From Cyanobacteria bacterium SZAS-4 (GTDB lineage: Bacteria > Cyanobacteriota > Vampirovibrionia > Obscuribacterales > Obscuribacteraceae), in the NCBI GenBank assembly GCA_018266255.1, contig JAFEAT010000004.1, positions 1-64,000 of the forward strand: 64,000 nucleotides of DNA, given 5' to 3'. This document shows positions 1 to 8,739 of this stretch, piece by piece. The translations under genes and the position numbers were made by a program. How positions within the stretch are numbered: position 1 is the first letter of the stretch; every line of letters starts with the position of its first letter. Below the pieces are notes generated by a model. It saw nothing but the letters and a program-made list of their open reading frames with translations, was not told where the DNA came from and did not search any database.

Positions 1-245
1 CCTACCAACTAGCTAATCGGACGCAGACTCATCTTAAGACGGATTACTCCTTTCATATACGCTCGTGTCCGAGCACATACATATGCGGTATTAGCAATCC
101 TTTCGGACTGTTATCCCCCATCTCAAGGCAGATTTCTACGCGTTACTCACCCGTCCGCCACTGGGTATTGCTACCCCGTTCGACTTGCATGTGTGAAGCA
201 CACCGCCAGCGTTCGTCCTGAGCCAGGATCAAACTCTCCGTTGTC
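1..245 (-). rRNA. rrs: 16S ribosomal RNA, 5' portion (3' part outside window)
   Basis: The reverse complement carries the universal 16S 5' signature AGAGTTTGATCCTGGCTCAG (complement at about 218-238). It continues with the conserved stretch around GGCGGACGGGTGAGTAACGC. The gene runs leftwards out of the window, so only about 245 nt of some 1500 are present. The exact mature 5' end is uncertain by a few bases. The wording of helix 6-10 is compatible with the cyanobacteria/Melainabacteria group, but too little is present to place it firmly. Confidence 0.97.
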
Positions 246-251
246 AAAAAC

Positions 252-268
252 CATCAGGAGTACTGATG
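252..268 (-). other. 16S leader hairpin next to the mature 5' end
   Basis: CATCAG (252-257) and CTGATG (263-268) form a perfect 6-bp stem with a 5-nt loop, directly upstream of the 16S 5' end. A second perfect stem lies further out in the leader: GACCGAA (359-365) with TTCGGTC (372-378). A boxA-like CGTTTAACAA lies beside the first hairpin on the rRNA strand. These are typical positions for rRNA processing and antitermination signals; the roles are inferred. Confidence 0.5.
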
Positions 269-398
269 ATTGTTAAACGTTTAGTTTGCCTACTCAAAGC
301 TTTTGACAGGCGCCTTGATGGCTATTCAGTTATCAGGGTTCAACGACGCGTCGACCGCGACCGAACATCGATTCGGTCAGTGACGCGCAACAAGATAA

Positions 399-427
399 AT
401 CATATCAATACCCCCAGAAGGTGTCAA
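399..427 (-). promoter_or_regulatory. rRNA operon promoter, near-consensus sigma-70 type
   Basis: On the minus strand a perfect -35 TTGACA (complement of 422-427) is followed by a 17-bp spacer and a -10 TATGAT (complement of 399-404), five of six matches to TATAAT. Transcription would start near 392, giving a leader of about 150 nt before the 16S RNA. Strength and spacing fit an rRNA promoter. Confidence 0.85.
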
Positions 428-906
428 CTCGCTAAAACCGCGTAAATAGCCATTTTGACTATGTTGTAGCAATTCGAGATATATACTATTCCTTTAGAAT
501 TGCCACTTTTCAGTCGCTCGCCAATCGCTGAGAACCCGCTTGGATGGCGCTTTTTGTCAAACAGAGTGTCGGCTGCTGAAGATGGCAAGTAATTTTTTGA
601 CCACGGAAATAAGTCAGGTGTTATTTCACCAGGTAGTCAATATGCGCATACAGAGCGGATCTTATTCCTATATATGGAATAACCCGAGCAACCGAAGCAT
701 GACTGGAAGGCATTATCAGCAGCAGCGGCGGCACTGAGAGCCGCCAGCCGACCAAGATGCGAGGATTCATATATATGTAAGGTGACGACAGTCAGCACCA
801 TCAACGGTCATTTGATCTGCAGATCGACTGCATCAAGTCGAACCGCCAACAAAGCCGACAGCACACCATATAATCACGCACACCAAATATGGTGCGAATC
901 GAACAA
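428..906. other. Intergenic region with three hairpins, no convincing gene
   Basis: About 480 nt lie between the rRNA promoter and the next gene's stop codon. Short plus-strand reading frames (540-737 and 782-1003) have no recognisable product or good ribosome binding site. Three perfect stem-loops stand close together: GAAATAA/TTATTTC (606-612 with 621-627), TTATTCC/GGAATAA (662-668 with 676-682, AT-only loop) and GGCGGC/GCCGCC (727-732 with 740-745). The 14-mer CACCAAATATGGTG at 881-894 recurs at 7106-7119. A structured RNA is possible but unproven. Confidence 0.45.
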
Positions 907-1947
907 CTACAAAACTTGCCTGGCCAACATAATTGGCGCAGAGCGTTTGCGCGCCCCTGATATCAAAACAATCCTTTGCGACCGCAATTCACAGAGAAGG
1001 TAGGAGTTCACCATTTTGAACAGCGCCCTGCTTTCAACATCGGTGGGTGAGATGTTCGGATGCTGCTCTTCAATTGAAGCAACATATCTCTGATAAACCT
1101 GCGCTGCAGCTGTGCTGTTTCCGTAATCAACAACCAGCAATTTCATGCGCTCTCGAAACGGCGCCTGGAATTGATAATCGGCTATCCCTCCGCCATAAGA
1201 GTTTGGCAAGGAGAGAAGATTCAAAGATGGTGCCGGAAAAAATCGCCGCGCCGAAATTGGCCCCATCACAACTTTCTCGCTGCCGCGCACACGATCGAGA
1301 TTAGGCAACCTGGTCACTACTAGCGGTAACTGACCGTGAACGGGAATAGCATCGCACAGTTGTTTTGCCACACTGCTAATCGCTAATTTGCTCTCTTCGT
1401 CATCTTCTGACGTCCCGCTCACGCTAATAAAATATCGGTCCTGCCAAATCGAAACGCTCTGGTCGTCTTCACTTGATGCGTCACCTTTCGTCACGAAAGT
1501 AGATGATCCCCGACGAAGCAGACTATAGGCAGCATAGGCGCCTTGTGACGACGAGAAGGAATAGACGACGACATCTATCCGGCGCTGCCCGCGCTGAAAG
1601 CCCTTCGATACACTTGTTCTACAGCCAAATTCCTTTAGCATCGCAGTTTTATCAGGATTAGCATCCTGCGCTGCTCCGGGAACTGGATTCCAACCAGGCA
1701 AACTCATCCGCTCTAACATTGGAGACAGATCAGGCGGCGGCGCCGATGCTGGTTGCTCCTGACGCGGTAGGGATGGCAATGCTTCTTGATTCGGGCGAGG
1801 CTGAGGCTGTGTAGACGGCTGTTCCACAGGCGCCGCTGTTAGCGCAGCAGTAGCAGCCGGATCAGCAGCAAATGCGCTAGTCGTAGCTGCGTAAAAGCCT
1901 ATTGTGGCAATCAGATATTTGCTAAGAGCGTTCAACACCAAGTCCAA
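907..1947 (-). CDS. Secreted DUF6599-like protein of unknown function
   Basis: The product has 346 residues. A signal peptide is visible (hydrophobic core about residues 11-25, then AFAAD). A Pro/Gln-rich linker follows (about 35-75), then a globular domain with AYAAYSLLR and a WQDRYFISVSG strand. That pattern resembles the DUF6599 family, whose role is unknown to me. The start is TTG at 1947; further in-frame TTG/GTG codons follow within 12 nt, and no strong Shine-Dalgarno decides between them. The gene lies downstream of the VWA gene on the same strand, so they may be co-transcribed. It probably acts outside the cytoplasmic membrane. Confidence 0.75.
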   Translation of the reverse strand: MDLVLNALSKYLIATIGFYAATTSAFAADPAATAALTAAPVEQPSTQPQPRPNQEALPSLPRQEQPASAPPPDLSPMLERMSLPGWNPVPGAAQDANPDKTAMLKEFGCRTSVSKGFQRGQRRIDVVVYSFSSSQGAYAAYSLLRRGSSTFVTKGDASSEDDQSVSIWQDRYFISVSGTSEDDEESKLAISSVAKQLCDAIPVHGQLPLVVTRLPNLDRVRGSEKVVMGPISARRFFPAPSLNLLSLPNSYGGGIADYQFQAPFRERMKLLVVDYGNSTAAAQVYQRYVASIEEQHPNISPTDVESRALFKMVNSYLLCELRSQRIVLISGARKRSAPIMLARQVL

Positions 1948-2002
1948 TTGAATCGCTCAAGTCTAACAAATTGCACGAATAAGTGAGAGGAAACCTGTGC
2001 GT

Positions 2003-2076
2003 GCGAGAGGAGCCCTGCTTGCGCAAAAGCGTCCTTGCTACCCAGAAGCAAATGGACGCTTGCGTGCGCTCTCTCG
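2003..2076. repeat. Long imperfect inverted repeat between two secreted-protein genes
   Basis: GCGCAAAAGCGTCC (2021-2034) pairs with the imperfect complement in 2054-2069. GCGAGAG near 2003 pairs with CTCTCG near 2071. TTGCT/AGCAA tighten the inner stem. The folded element spans about 74 nt. It lies between the stop of the VWA gene and the start of the DUF6599-like gene. There is no U-tract on the minus-strand side, so it is not a textbook terminator for the upstream gene. Confidence 0.5.
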
Positions 2077-2133
2077 GTTTTTCGGACCAGTCGGGTCGAC
2101 TCCGCGGAAAGGAGATGCGGGCCGAGAGAAGAC

Positions 2134-3144
2134 TTAATACGACACGTTCAGCTGTTTTTTTGCTTTTTCTCTCGCGGCGCCCAAAACGAGTTCATCAAGA
2201 TTACTGTCGCCACGGGCAGGTGTGCTGTAGGATGCCATTCCGCCTCCGCCAGCGGCGAAGCCCTCCGCTTTGGCAGAAGCCGGCAGACCTTTAGAACCGG
2301 CATAATAGCCTCGACGCAGCAACCTACCAGCAACCAACGAAGACTCCATCGGCGCAGGTGAGGCAGCCATCACAGCTTTATCCATTCGTCCGCTAGCAGC
2401 AGCAGCCTTCCAATCTCTTTCTCCTGCACGCATTTTATACGTGGCACCAGCGGCGGTGACAACTGTTTCGCGCTTGCCACTCGCATCGACGATCTCCGAA
2501 CGATATGCCAGCGTGTCATATTTGCCGTCTGTCAGTTTGGCAATCTGCTTAAACACATCAACACCGCGACTGCCTGGATAATTCTCCAAACCACTGCAAG
2601 CAATCGTGTTCACCTGAATACCACGTGCAATTGCTTTCTTACTTTCTTCGTCCCACTTATAGTCACCTGGATAGTCGTGTGGACCAGCATCGCCGATCAG
2701 AAACAACAACTTAGCCGTACCTTTCTCCGTGCCCCAATCCAAACTATTGAGCGCCACATGCAATCCTTCATTCACAGACTCAGGACCGTCACCACCGCCC
2801 GCTGCTTTCAAGCTGGAAATATCTTTCACGACTTGATCGATATTGTCAGAAAATGGAAATACTTTGGTGACGTATTCATCGCCACGATCGCGATAAGCAA
2901 CCAGCCCTACGCGCACTATCGGTGCGGGCTTTCCAGTGCTCAACTTAGCCACCAGTTCTTTAGTCTTGGTCTTCACCATGTCGATCTCATGTTGCATCGA
3001 ACCAGTGGTATCAATACAAAATGCAAGGTCCATATGAGGTCTGTCTCCAGCTTCCTTTGCCATAGAAGGGAGCGCATTCGAAGAGACTGTTGATAAAACG
3101 GCCGCTGCCGCCATTACTAAAGAAAGTGTCTTACGGTTCGACAT
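2134..3144 (-). CDS. Secreted von Willebrand factor A (VWA) domain protein
   Basis: ATG at 3144 is chosen because GAGGAC lies upstream and the protein then begins with a clean signal peptide (MSNRKTLSLVMAAAAV, cleavage near AKEA). An upstream in-frame start at 3207 would add 21 non-signal residues. The VWA domain starts near residue 40 with DLAFCIDTTGSM, the metal-binding MIDAS DxTGS motif. It continues with GLVAYRDRGDE and LFLIGDAGPHDYPGD. The C-terminal part is Ala/Gly-rich and ends in a charged helix. VWA proteins mediate metal-dependent protein binding; the partner is unknown. A 6-bp inverted repeat stands upstream. Confidence 0.85.
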   Translation of the reverse strand: MSNRKTLSLVMAAAAVLSTVSSNALPSMAKEAGDRPHMDLAFCIDTTGSMQHEIDMVKTKTKELVAKLSTGKPAPIVRVGLVAYRDRGDEYVTKVFPFSDNIDQVVKDISSLKAAGGGDGPESVNEGLHVALNSLDWGTEKGTAKLLFLIGDAGPHDYPGDYKWDEESKKAIARGIQVNTIACSGLENYPGSRGVDVFKQIAKLTDGKYDTLAYRSEIVDASGKRETVVTAAGATYKMRAGERDWKAAAASGRMDKAVMAASPAPMESSLVAGRLLRRGYYAGSKGLPASAKAEGFAAGGGGMASYSTPARGDSNLDELVLGAAREKAKKQLNVSY

Positions 3145-3162
3145 GAATTTTGTCCTCGCCAG

Positions 3163-3180
3163 GTATGTCACTAAACATAC
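3163..3180. promoter_or_regulatory. Inverted repeat upstream of the VWA gene
   Basis: GTATGT (3163-3168) and ACATAC (3175-3180) are perfect inverted arms around a 6-nt centre, 19 nt upstream of the VWA gene start. The size suits an operator or a leader hairpin. No -35/-10 pair was found with confidence. Confidence 0.35.
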
Positions 3181-3241
3181 TTTGTGCGTGGACCAATTTC
3201 GTCCCACCTATCCCTGAAGCAGTACTAGGAGATACCCTAGA

Positions 3242-3676
3242 TCAAAGTCGGCGGAGATAGACCAGGGCGAAAACAGCAACGACGTATACAACTGTATAGA
3301 GACCTATAAGCTGAATGGATTCGGCTACTCCAACAAGTGCCCGCTCTAGCCCCATATTGACGTAGTAGTAGAGGAAAATCGAAGAACAGAGAATTGGGAA
3401 AAGAAGAGCCATTCTCTGCCACATCTCGAACCAGAGTCCAAACTCGCAGCTTGCATCAGCCTCAGCACAGTTGCATGTCGATCCGTGCTTCAACCCACCT
3501 TCCGGCAGCATCTCCAAATAGCCAGGAATGAAGACAGCGGCAAATGGTGCACAGACAAGAAACACTTGCCTCAAATCGTCAAACGAACAGGACAAAAATA
3601 TGCCAGCGAAAAGCAGAGCCGAAAGTAATTTCGAAACGAGCTTGACTAGATAACCGTTTCCATCCTTAGTGTCCAT
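3242..3676 (-). CDS. Small integral membrane protein, unknown function
   Basis: The product has 144 residues and about four hydrophobic segments (roughly 10-28, 35-55, 85-105 and 118-140). A Cys-containing loop near the middle (STCNCAEADASC) could bind metal or form disulfides. ATG at 3676 has GGAG in good position. It is followed by the VWA gene about 100 nt away on the same strand. I do not recognise the family. Membrane location is clear from composition; function is open. Confidence 0.7.
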   Translation of the reverse strand: MDTKDGNGYLVKLVSKLLSALLFAGIFLSCSFDDLRQVFLVCAPFAAVFIPGYLEMLPEGGLKHGSTCNCAEADASCEFGLWFEMWQRMALLFPILCSSIFLYYYVNMGLERALVGVAESIQLIGLYTVVYVVAVFALVYLRRL

Positions 3677-3777
3677 GAAGACTCCAGGAAGATTGCCTCT
3701 TTATTTATTCTGACACAGGAACGCCAGGCTGAAAAGCCCAGCCAGTCAGGGAAAGAGAACGAGTCCCTTTTCTAATG

Positions 3778-4731
3778 CTATTTTTGTGCTGCGCTCAACT
3801 GCGGCAAATGCTCTCGGTACCAGGCAATCGTCGTGTTCAGACCTTCGACAAGATCCTTTTCTGGAGTCCAATCGAGCAACTTCTTCGCGCGCGAGATGTC
3901 TGGCAGACGACGTTTCGGATCGTCAGTCGGCAACGGCTCAAACACGATTTCGCTCTTTGAACCAGTCAATTCTTTGATCAAATTAGCAAGCTCAACAACT
4001 GTGCGCTCTTGCGGATTGCCCAGATTGACAGGCTCATGGAACTTTACTCCCATCAATCGAACAATACCTTCCACGAGATCTGATACGTATTGGAAGCTGC
4101 GTGTCTGCGAACCAGCACCATATATGGTGAGCGGTCTGTTCGTCAGAGCTTGATGGATGAAATTTGATACCACACGTCCATCGTTAAATCGCAAGCGCGG
4201 TCCGTAGCAGTTAAAGATGCGGATGATGCGCGAATCCAGATTGTGCTTGTGGTGATAAGCCATGGTGATCGCTTCGGCAAAACGCTTAGCTTCGTCATAG
4301 ACGCCGCGAGGTCCGATCGGATTCACATTGCCCCAGTACGATTCTGGCTGTGGATGCATTTCAGGATCGCCATACACTTCAGATGTGCTGGCGAGGAAAT
4401 ATTTTGCACCTTTGCTCAAAGCCAGTCCCAAACTGTTGTGCGTTCCGAGCGAATTCACCTTCAAGGTTTCAATCGGCAAATTCAAATAGTCGATTGGACT
4501 CGCTGGTGACGCAAAGTGAATTACCCAATCGAGATCGCCAGCAACGTGAATATGGTTGCTGACGTTGTGATGGATGAATTCAAATTTCGTATTTGATGTG
4601 TGCTTCTGGATGTTCTGCAGATTGCCGGTGACAAGGTTATCCATCGCAATCACATTGTGTCCATCAGCGATCATACGATCGACGAGATGGGAGCCAATGA
4701 AGCCTGCACCGCCTGTGATGAGTACTCTCAT
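3778..4731 (-). CDS. uxs: UDP-glucuronate decarboxylase (UDP-xylose synthase)
   Basis: This 317-residue extended short-chain dehydrogenase removes CO2 from UDP-glucuronate to give UDP-xylose, using bound NAD. The Rossmann motif [12 protein letters not shown] is at residues 5-16, the active-site stretch STSEVYGDP is near 115, and the YxxxK pair lies in YDEAKR near 145. The Glu in SEVYG is typical of the decarboxylating UXS branch rather than of 4-epimerases. Its ATG overlaps the ugd stop by one base (TAATG), so the two are translationally coupled and form a two-step pathway. Length is normal for bacterial UXS. Confidence 0.9.
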   Translation of the reverse strand: MRVLITGGAGFIGSHLVDRMIADGHNVIAMDNLVTGNLQNIQKHTSNTKFEFIHHNVSNHIHVAGDLDWVIHFASPASPIDYLNLPIETLKVNSLGTHNSLGLALSKGAKYFLASTSEVYGDPEMHPQPESYWGNVNPIGPRGVYDEAKRFAEAITMAYHHKHNLDSRIIRIFNCYGPRLRFNDGRVVSNFIHQALTNRPLTIYGAGSQTRSFQYVSDLVEGIVRLMGVKFHEPVNLGNPQERTVVELANLIKELTGSKSEIVFEPLPTDDPKRRLPDISRAKKLLDWTPEKDLVEGLNTTIAWYREHLPQLSAAQK

Positions 4732-6122
4732 TAGTGTCCTATCCCCCTGTAAATCAAACCAGCGCCAGCGACGTCGGTTTCGAGCAAAATATTACGTCCA
4801 TCAATTATCAAAGGCCAACGCATGACTTTTGATAAGCCTTTCCAGTCTGTACGGAGAAACTCATCCCACTCGGTAACAAGCACGAGAGCGTCAGCGTCAG
4901 TGGCTAAATAAGTGAGCGTATCGCAATAAACTACGTCTAGTTCAGGATGCTGTTCACGGCAAATGTCGTTAGATACCGGATCATAGACTTTGACGGCTGC
5001 ACCCATTTTCAGGAGCTGACGAGCGATCGTCAAACTCGGCGCATCTCGCAGGTCATCAGTGTTTGGCTTGAACGAAAGACCCATGAGTCCAACTGTTCGT
5101 CCCTTCAAGATCTTCAATTCTTCTTGCAGCTTTTTGATCACGACGAGACGTTGCCGTTCGTTCACTTCACAAGTTGCTTCAAGCAGCGGTGTCGAGTAGC
5201 CGTATTCACGAGCTACTTGCTGCAAAGCGCCGATGTCTTTCCCGAAGCAGCTACCGCCCCAACCAACGCCAGCGTTTAAGAAGTTGGAACCGATACGTTT
5301 GTCTAGACCGATTCCGCGCACGATCTGGCGAACATCAGCACCGACCTTGTCGCACAAGCCAGCCATCTCGTTAGCGAAGCTGATCTTCATGGCAAGAAAA
5401 GCGTTTGCAGCATATTTGATCAATTCGGCACTGGGCAAATCTGTGACGACAAATGGCACTGTCGTAAAGTTTGCTGGACGCGGAGCAAATGTCGGTGCGT
5501 CAAACGTCTGAGTCAAAATAGGGTTGTACAGCTGTTTCATCAGACCAGCCGCCTGGTCATCGGAAGCACCGACAACGATTCGATCTGGATAAAACGAGTC
5601 AGCGATGGCGCTGCCTTCTCGCAAAAATTCTGGGTTGCTGACGACTGTAAAGACAGGAGCATCAGCTTTCGACGAACGCGCCGGCACTGTTTGAACGCTC
5701 TGAACACCCTGACTGACCAACATTTCCACCCAGTTCCCAGAACCAACTGGAACTGTCGATTTGTTAACGATGATTCTCTTTTTGGAGGAATCTAGTGAGC
5801 GTCCGATTGCTCTGGCGACAGCCATAACTTGAGACAGATCCGACTCGCCGTTCGGTAACGGGGGTGTGCCAACTGCAATGAAGACAACTTGCGATTTGGC
5901 AACGGCTGATTCGATACTGTCGGAGAATTCCAAAAATCCAGAGCTAATCGCAGCAGTTAAGAACTCGTCCAGCCCAGGTTCGAAGAAAGGTGCTCGACCT
6001 TGTTTGAGACTTTCAAGTTTTTCTCGATTTGAATCAACAGCTATGACGCGGTTGCCAAGATAGGCTAAGCAAGCGCTAGTTACCAATCCAACGTATCCGG
6101 CGCCAATTACAGAAATGTCCAC
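4731..6122 (-). CDS. ugd: UDP-glucose 6-dehydrogenase
   Basis: This 463-residue enzyme oxidises UDP-glucose twice with NAD+ to UDP-glucuronate. The N-terminal motif [15 protein letters not shown] is the NAD site. The catalytic cysteine sits in [12 protein letters not shown] near residue 275, and the C-terminal UDP-binding domain begins around 330 ([20 protein letters not shown]). The start is GTG at 6122 with AGGA about 9 nt upstream, and it gives the normal family N-terminus. It is coupled to the downstream UDP-glucuronate decarboxylase. Product use (exopolysaccharide or lipopolysaccharide pentose) is inferred; no glycosyltransferase is adjacent. Confidence 0.95.
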   Translation of the reverse strand: MDISVIGAGYVGLVTSACLAYLGNRVIAVDSNREKLESLKQGRAPFFEPGLDEFLTAAISSGFLEFSDSIESAVAKSQVVFIAVGTPPLPNGESDLSQVMAVARAIGRSLDSSKKRIIVNKSTVPVGSGNWVEMLVSQGVQSVQTVPARSSKADAPVFTVVSNPEFLREGSAIADSFYPDRIVVGASDDQAAGLMKQLYNPILTQTFDAPTFAPRPANFTTVPFVVTDLPSAELIKYAANAFLAMKISFANEMAGLCDKVGADVRQIVRGIGLDKRIGSNFLNAGVGWGGSCFGKDIGALQQVAREYGYSTPLLEATCEVNERQRLVVIKKLQEELKILKGRTVGLMGLSFKPNTDDLRDAPSLTIARQLLKMGAAVKVYDPVSNDICREQHPELDVVYCDTLTYLATDADALVLVTEWDEFLRTDWKGLSKVMRWPLIIDGRNILLETDVAGAGLIYRGIGH

Positions 6123-6283
6123 AGTTTCAAATCCTATGTGTGAAAAGTCGGATGACTTGAGATTATCAATGGCAGATTACCAGAGAGCGGGCGCCAATCG
6201 GTGAAATATAACAATAAGCCTTCCTAAATGTATGCCCATAAAAGCTGTGATAGCCTCGTTCTTCAATGCAAAAGGCGCACAAC

Positions 6284-7099
6284 ATGCCAACAAATTTAGA
6301 ACAGTTTATCGAAACAATTGCTCGTCTAAGGGCGCCAGATGGCTGTCCTTGGGACTTAGAGCAGACTCACGAGAGCCTGGCTCGCTACGTCATCGAAGAA
6401 GCCTACGAAGTTCAAGAAGCCATTCACAGCGGCGAACCTGAGAAGTTGAAAGAGGAACTTGGCGACCTCCTTTTGCAAGTCGTCCTGCATGCTCAAGTGG
6501 CGAAAGACGCAGGGGCGTTCGATATGGAAGATGTGGCCAGAGGCATTAATGACAAGATGATTCGACGCCATCCACACGTATTCGGCGATAAAAAACTCGA
6601 CAATGCAAAAGCTGTTGTCGGGCAATGGGAAGAAATAAAGAAAAAAGAAAAATCCGAGTCTGGCATCCAGTCCGCAATCGATGGAGTGCCAGTGGCGATG
6701 CCAGCCCTTCTGCAAGCCCTGAAGATTTCAGAAAAAGCCGTCACGCAAGGTTTTGAGTGGGAAAACGAAGGACAGGTCTGGGATAAGCTCGATAGCGAAC
6801 TGCTCGAGCTGAAAGAAGCGATATCGAGTCCCGATATGAAGAAGCCCGAAAAGCGAGTCGCCGCGCGCAAAGAAGTGGACCTGGAGATGGGCGACGTTCT
6901 ATTCACTTTGGTGAACATCGGACGTTGGCACGGGCTTAATCCAGAAGAATCATTGATAATGGCAATAGACAAATTCAAAGATCGCTTCCGAAAAATGGAA
7001 GACTTGTCTGAAGTGCCACTGAAATCGTTGAGCGCGAAACAATTAGATGACTTGTGGAATAGCGCCAAGGCCAATCTCAAACAAGAAATTGCAAAATAA
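6284..7099 (+). CDS. mazG: Nucleoside triphosphate pyrophosphohydrolase MazG
   Basis: MazG hydrolyses (d)NTPs to monophosphates and pyrophosphate, cleaning nucleotide pools and modulating stress alarmones. Two MazG domains are visible. The first has CPWDLEQTHESL, the EExxE helix in IEEAYEVQEAI and ELGDLLLQV. The second ends with VDLEMGDVLFTLVNI. The start at 6284 (MPTNLEQF) has AAGG in reach; an ATG six codons upstream at 6266 is possible. At about 271 residues the length matches E. coli MazG (263). It is transcribed away from ugd. Confidence 0.93.
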   Translation: MPTNLEQFIETIARLRAPDGCPWDLEQTHESLARYVIEEAYEVQEAIHSGEPEKLKEELGDLLLQVVLHAQVAKDAGAFDMEDVARGINDKMIRRHPHVFGDKKLDNAKAVVGQWEEIKKKEKSESGIQSAIDGVPVAMPALLQALKISEKAVTQGFEWENEGQVWDKLDSELLELKEAISSPDMKKPEKRVAARKEVDLEMGDVLFTLVNIGRWHGLNPEESLIMAIDKFKDRFRKMEDLSEVPLKSLSAKQLDDLWNSAKANLKQEIAK

Positions 7100-7832
7100 T
7101 TGCTGCACCAAATATGGTGTACCGCTGCTGGCTGCGACTTTCTTCATGGCGGCCTTCGCGGCACCAGCTTTTTGTGAAGACGGTCATAAACTAAAGCAAA
7201 TGACGGCTGCATGCGGACTTCAGAACGTGCTTGTCGCACCGAGTTTCTTCAAAATCGAATTGCCTAGAAAATCCATTGTCATCTCTAGCAAGGCACCAGA
7301 CTGGAAAATTGTAACTGCCAACACAAGGAGCAAATTGTTCTGCGAGACGCCACTGAGCCAGTTCAAAGCAAACTACATAGCGTCAGCTACACAAATGCAG
7401 TTAACAGATTTGGCACTGATGCAGGAAATTCCTGCCCAAAAAAGAGCGAGCAAATTTGGCGCATACCAATGCATCGACTTCGCAGTAAGACAAGTAGACG
7501 ATTCCTTCAACTCATTCGAAGGCGCACGCTCAACCACTTACAGAGTTCTAGATGATGCCAAAATGCCTGCCGCTGCGGGCAAAGTCCTGAAGCGTCTGTG
7601 CGGATTCACTTCCATCATGTCGAACAAAATTCCGCTTTCGATGGAAGTAATTTCTCAGCAGGGAATGCGCAGCCGCTTTCTTATCACCACTGAAGTGATA
7701 CCAGCACATGACGTCAAAGCAGACGTTCTCTCGAGTAAGTACAAACTCGTAGCAAAAGAAATTGACGTGTTTCGCGACCCACAGATGCAAGAAGATATCA
7801 GAGATATGCTTGACGCCAACGAGCACAAATGA
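7047..7832 (+). CDS. Secreted protein of unknown function, start overlaps mazG
   Basis: From 7047 the product has 261 residues and a good signal peptide: Lys-rich n-region, core VPLLAATFFMAAFAA, cleavage near AFCED. The only ATG that gives a full signal peptide lies inside the 3' end of mazG (53-nt overlap, different frame). The next ATG (7147) would leave a signal too short, so the start stays uncertain. The mature part has several Cys and no domain I recognise. The 14-mer CACCAAATATGGTG lies in the signal-peptide region (7106-7119). Confidence 0.7.
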   Translation: MTCGIAPRPISNKKLQNNCCTKYGVPLLAATFFMAAFAAPAFCEDGHKLKQMTAACGLQNVLVAPSFFKIELPRKSIVISSKAPDWKIVTANTRSKLFCETPLSQFKANYIASATQMQLTDLALMQEIPAQKRASKFGAYQCIDFAVRQVDDSFNSFEGARSTTYRVLDDAKMPAAAGKVLKRLCGFTSIMSNKIPLSMEVISQQGMRSRFLITTEVIPAHDVKADVLSSKYKLVAKEIDVFRDPQMQEDIRDMLDANEHK

Positions 7833-7857
7833 AGGCTAGACGGAGCGCTGATAAAGG

Positions 7858-8739
7858 CTAAATGGGGCGCGTCGTTGCAGTAGCGGCGGCAGTAGCGTTA
7901 GTGCGATCCTTCGCATCCTTCGGCTCTTTTGCTTCTTTATCTTTCTTGGCTACTTTCAGCGGAATGTTGTTATCCAAACTCAAGTCAATGTATTCGAGGC
8001 GACTCTTCATCGGTTGAACAGCGGCGAGAACAGAAGTCAAACGACCGAGTCGGCGAGTCAAGCTGGTGTCGGCTATGCCCAATTTGAGATTCAGTTCGCC
8101 ATTCTTTATGCGCACGTCGTTGGAATTTCTAAGATCGACAAAGTCGACGGGCACACCAGTTTGCTCAGATATATATGCTACCCACTTAGCCCATTGAGCC
8201 ACGTTCGAGTGATCTAACTTCAGTCCTGGCTTGCCGTAAAAAATCAAAGCTGGTTGAGTGACCGTCGGAAATTCTTTGACCGGAATCATTCTTCCAGATT
8301 GCGCAATTACGCTCTCAACTGGCGACTCTGGTCCCTGCGAAAAACTCGCCCACGGAAATTCTTCGAGCACTTCAACGACGATGCGAGGCTGCGGCAAGGC
8401 GTACCGACGAACAAACGCATGTTTAACTGCCTTCAACGCCACAATTTGCTTTTCCAATTGACGTGGATTTAAACGATAAAGCGGAGTTGTAGATACGTCG
8501 GCGATCGACTTACGCACTTGATCGACAGTGGCAACTTGATTGCCGTGAACGACTATATCTTCTGGGCCATGTTTCAATGTCCAGGGCAATTTTGTGAAAC
8601 CGCTCCAGCCCAAAACAAGCAAACTGCAGAGCACCATGTACCGCACCATCTGCCGACGAAAACGAGCACGCCGAGCCACTTTCTTGCGTTGGCGGCGACT
8701 GCGAATCCACTCTTTTCTTGTTTCTGCAGGGACGGTCAC
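7858..8739 (-). CDS. ftsQ: Cell division protein FtsQ (POTRA domain)
   Basis: FtsQ is a single-pass membrane protein that scaffolds the divisome (FtsB/FtsL, FtsW, FtsI). A basic cytoplasmic N-terminus (residues 7-30, many Arg/Lys) is followed by one membrane helix (YMVLCSLLVLGWSGF) and a POTRA domain starting at IVVHGNQVATVDQVRKSI. A beta domain follows, then a Lys/Asp-rich tail that is Ala/Thr-rich at the end. I chose GTG at 8739 because it overlaps the dapF stop as GTGA and has GGAGG upstream; an ATG at 8784 would overlap dapF by 49 nt. Pairing with dapF rather than murC/ddl/ftsA is unusual. Confidence 0.85.
   Translation of the reverse strand: MTVPAETRKEWIRSRRQRKKVARRARFRRQMVRYMVLCSLLVLGWSGFTKLPWTLKHGPEDIVVHGNQVATVDQVRKSIADVSTTPLYRLNPRQLEKQIVALKAVKHAFVRRYALPQPRIVVEVLEEFPWASFSQGPESPVESVIAQSGRMIPVKEFPTVTQPALIFYGKPGLKLDHSNVAQWAKWVAYISEQTGVPVDFVDLRNSNDVRIKNGELNLKLGIADTSLTRRLGRLTSVLAAVQPMKSRLEYIDLSLDNNIPLKVAKKDKEAKEPKDAKDRTNATAAATATTRPI

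Noticed and set aside
540..1003. Plus-strand reading frames of 65 and 73 codons downstream of the rRNA promoter
   Set aside because: No ribosome binding site, no recognisable content, and they run through hairpins and into the antisense of the DUF6599-like gene.
3720..3777. Terminator after the UDP-glucuronate decarboxylase gene
   Set aside because: Short GGCTG/CAGCC and AGGGA/TCCCT pairings exist but no T-run follows on the minus strand, so I do not call it.
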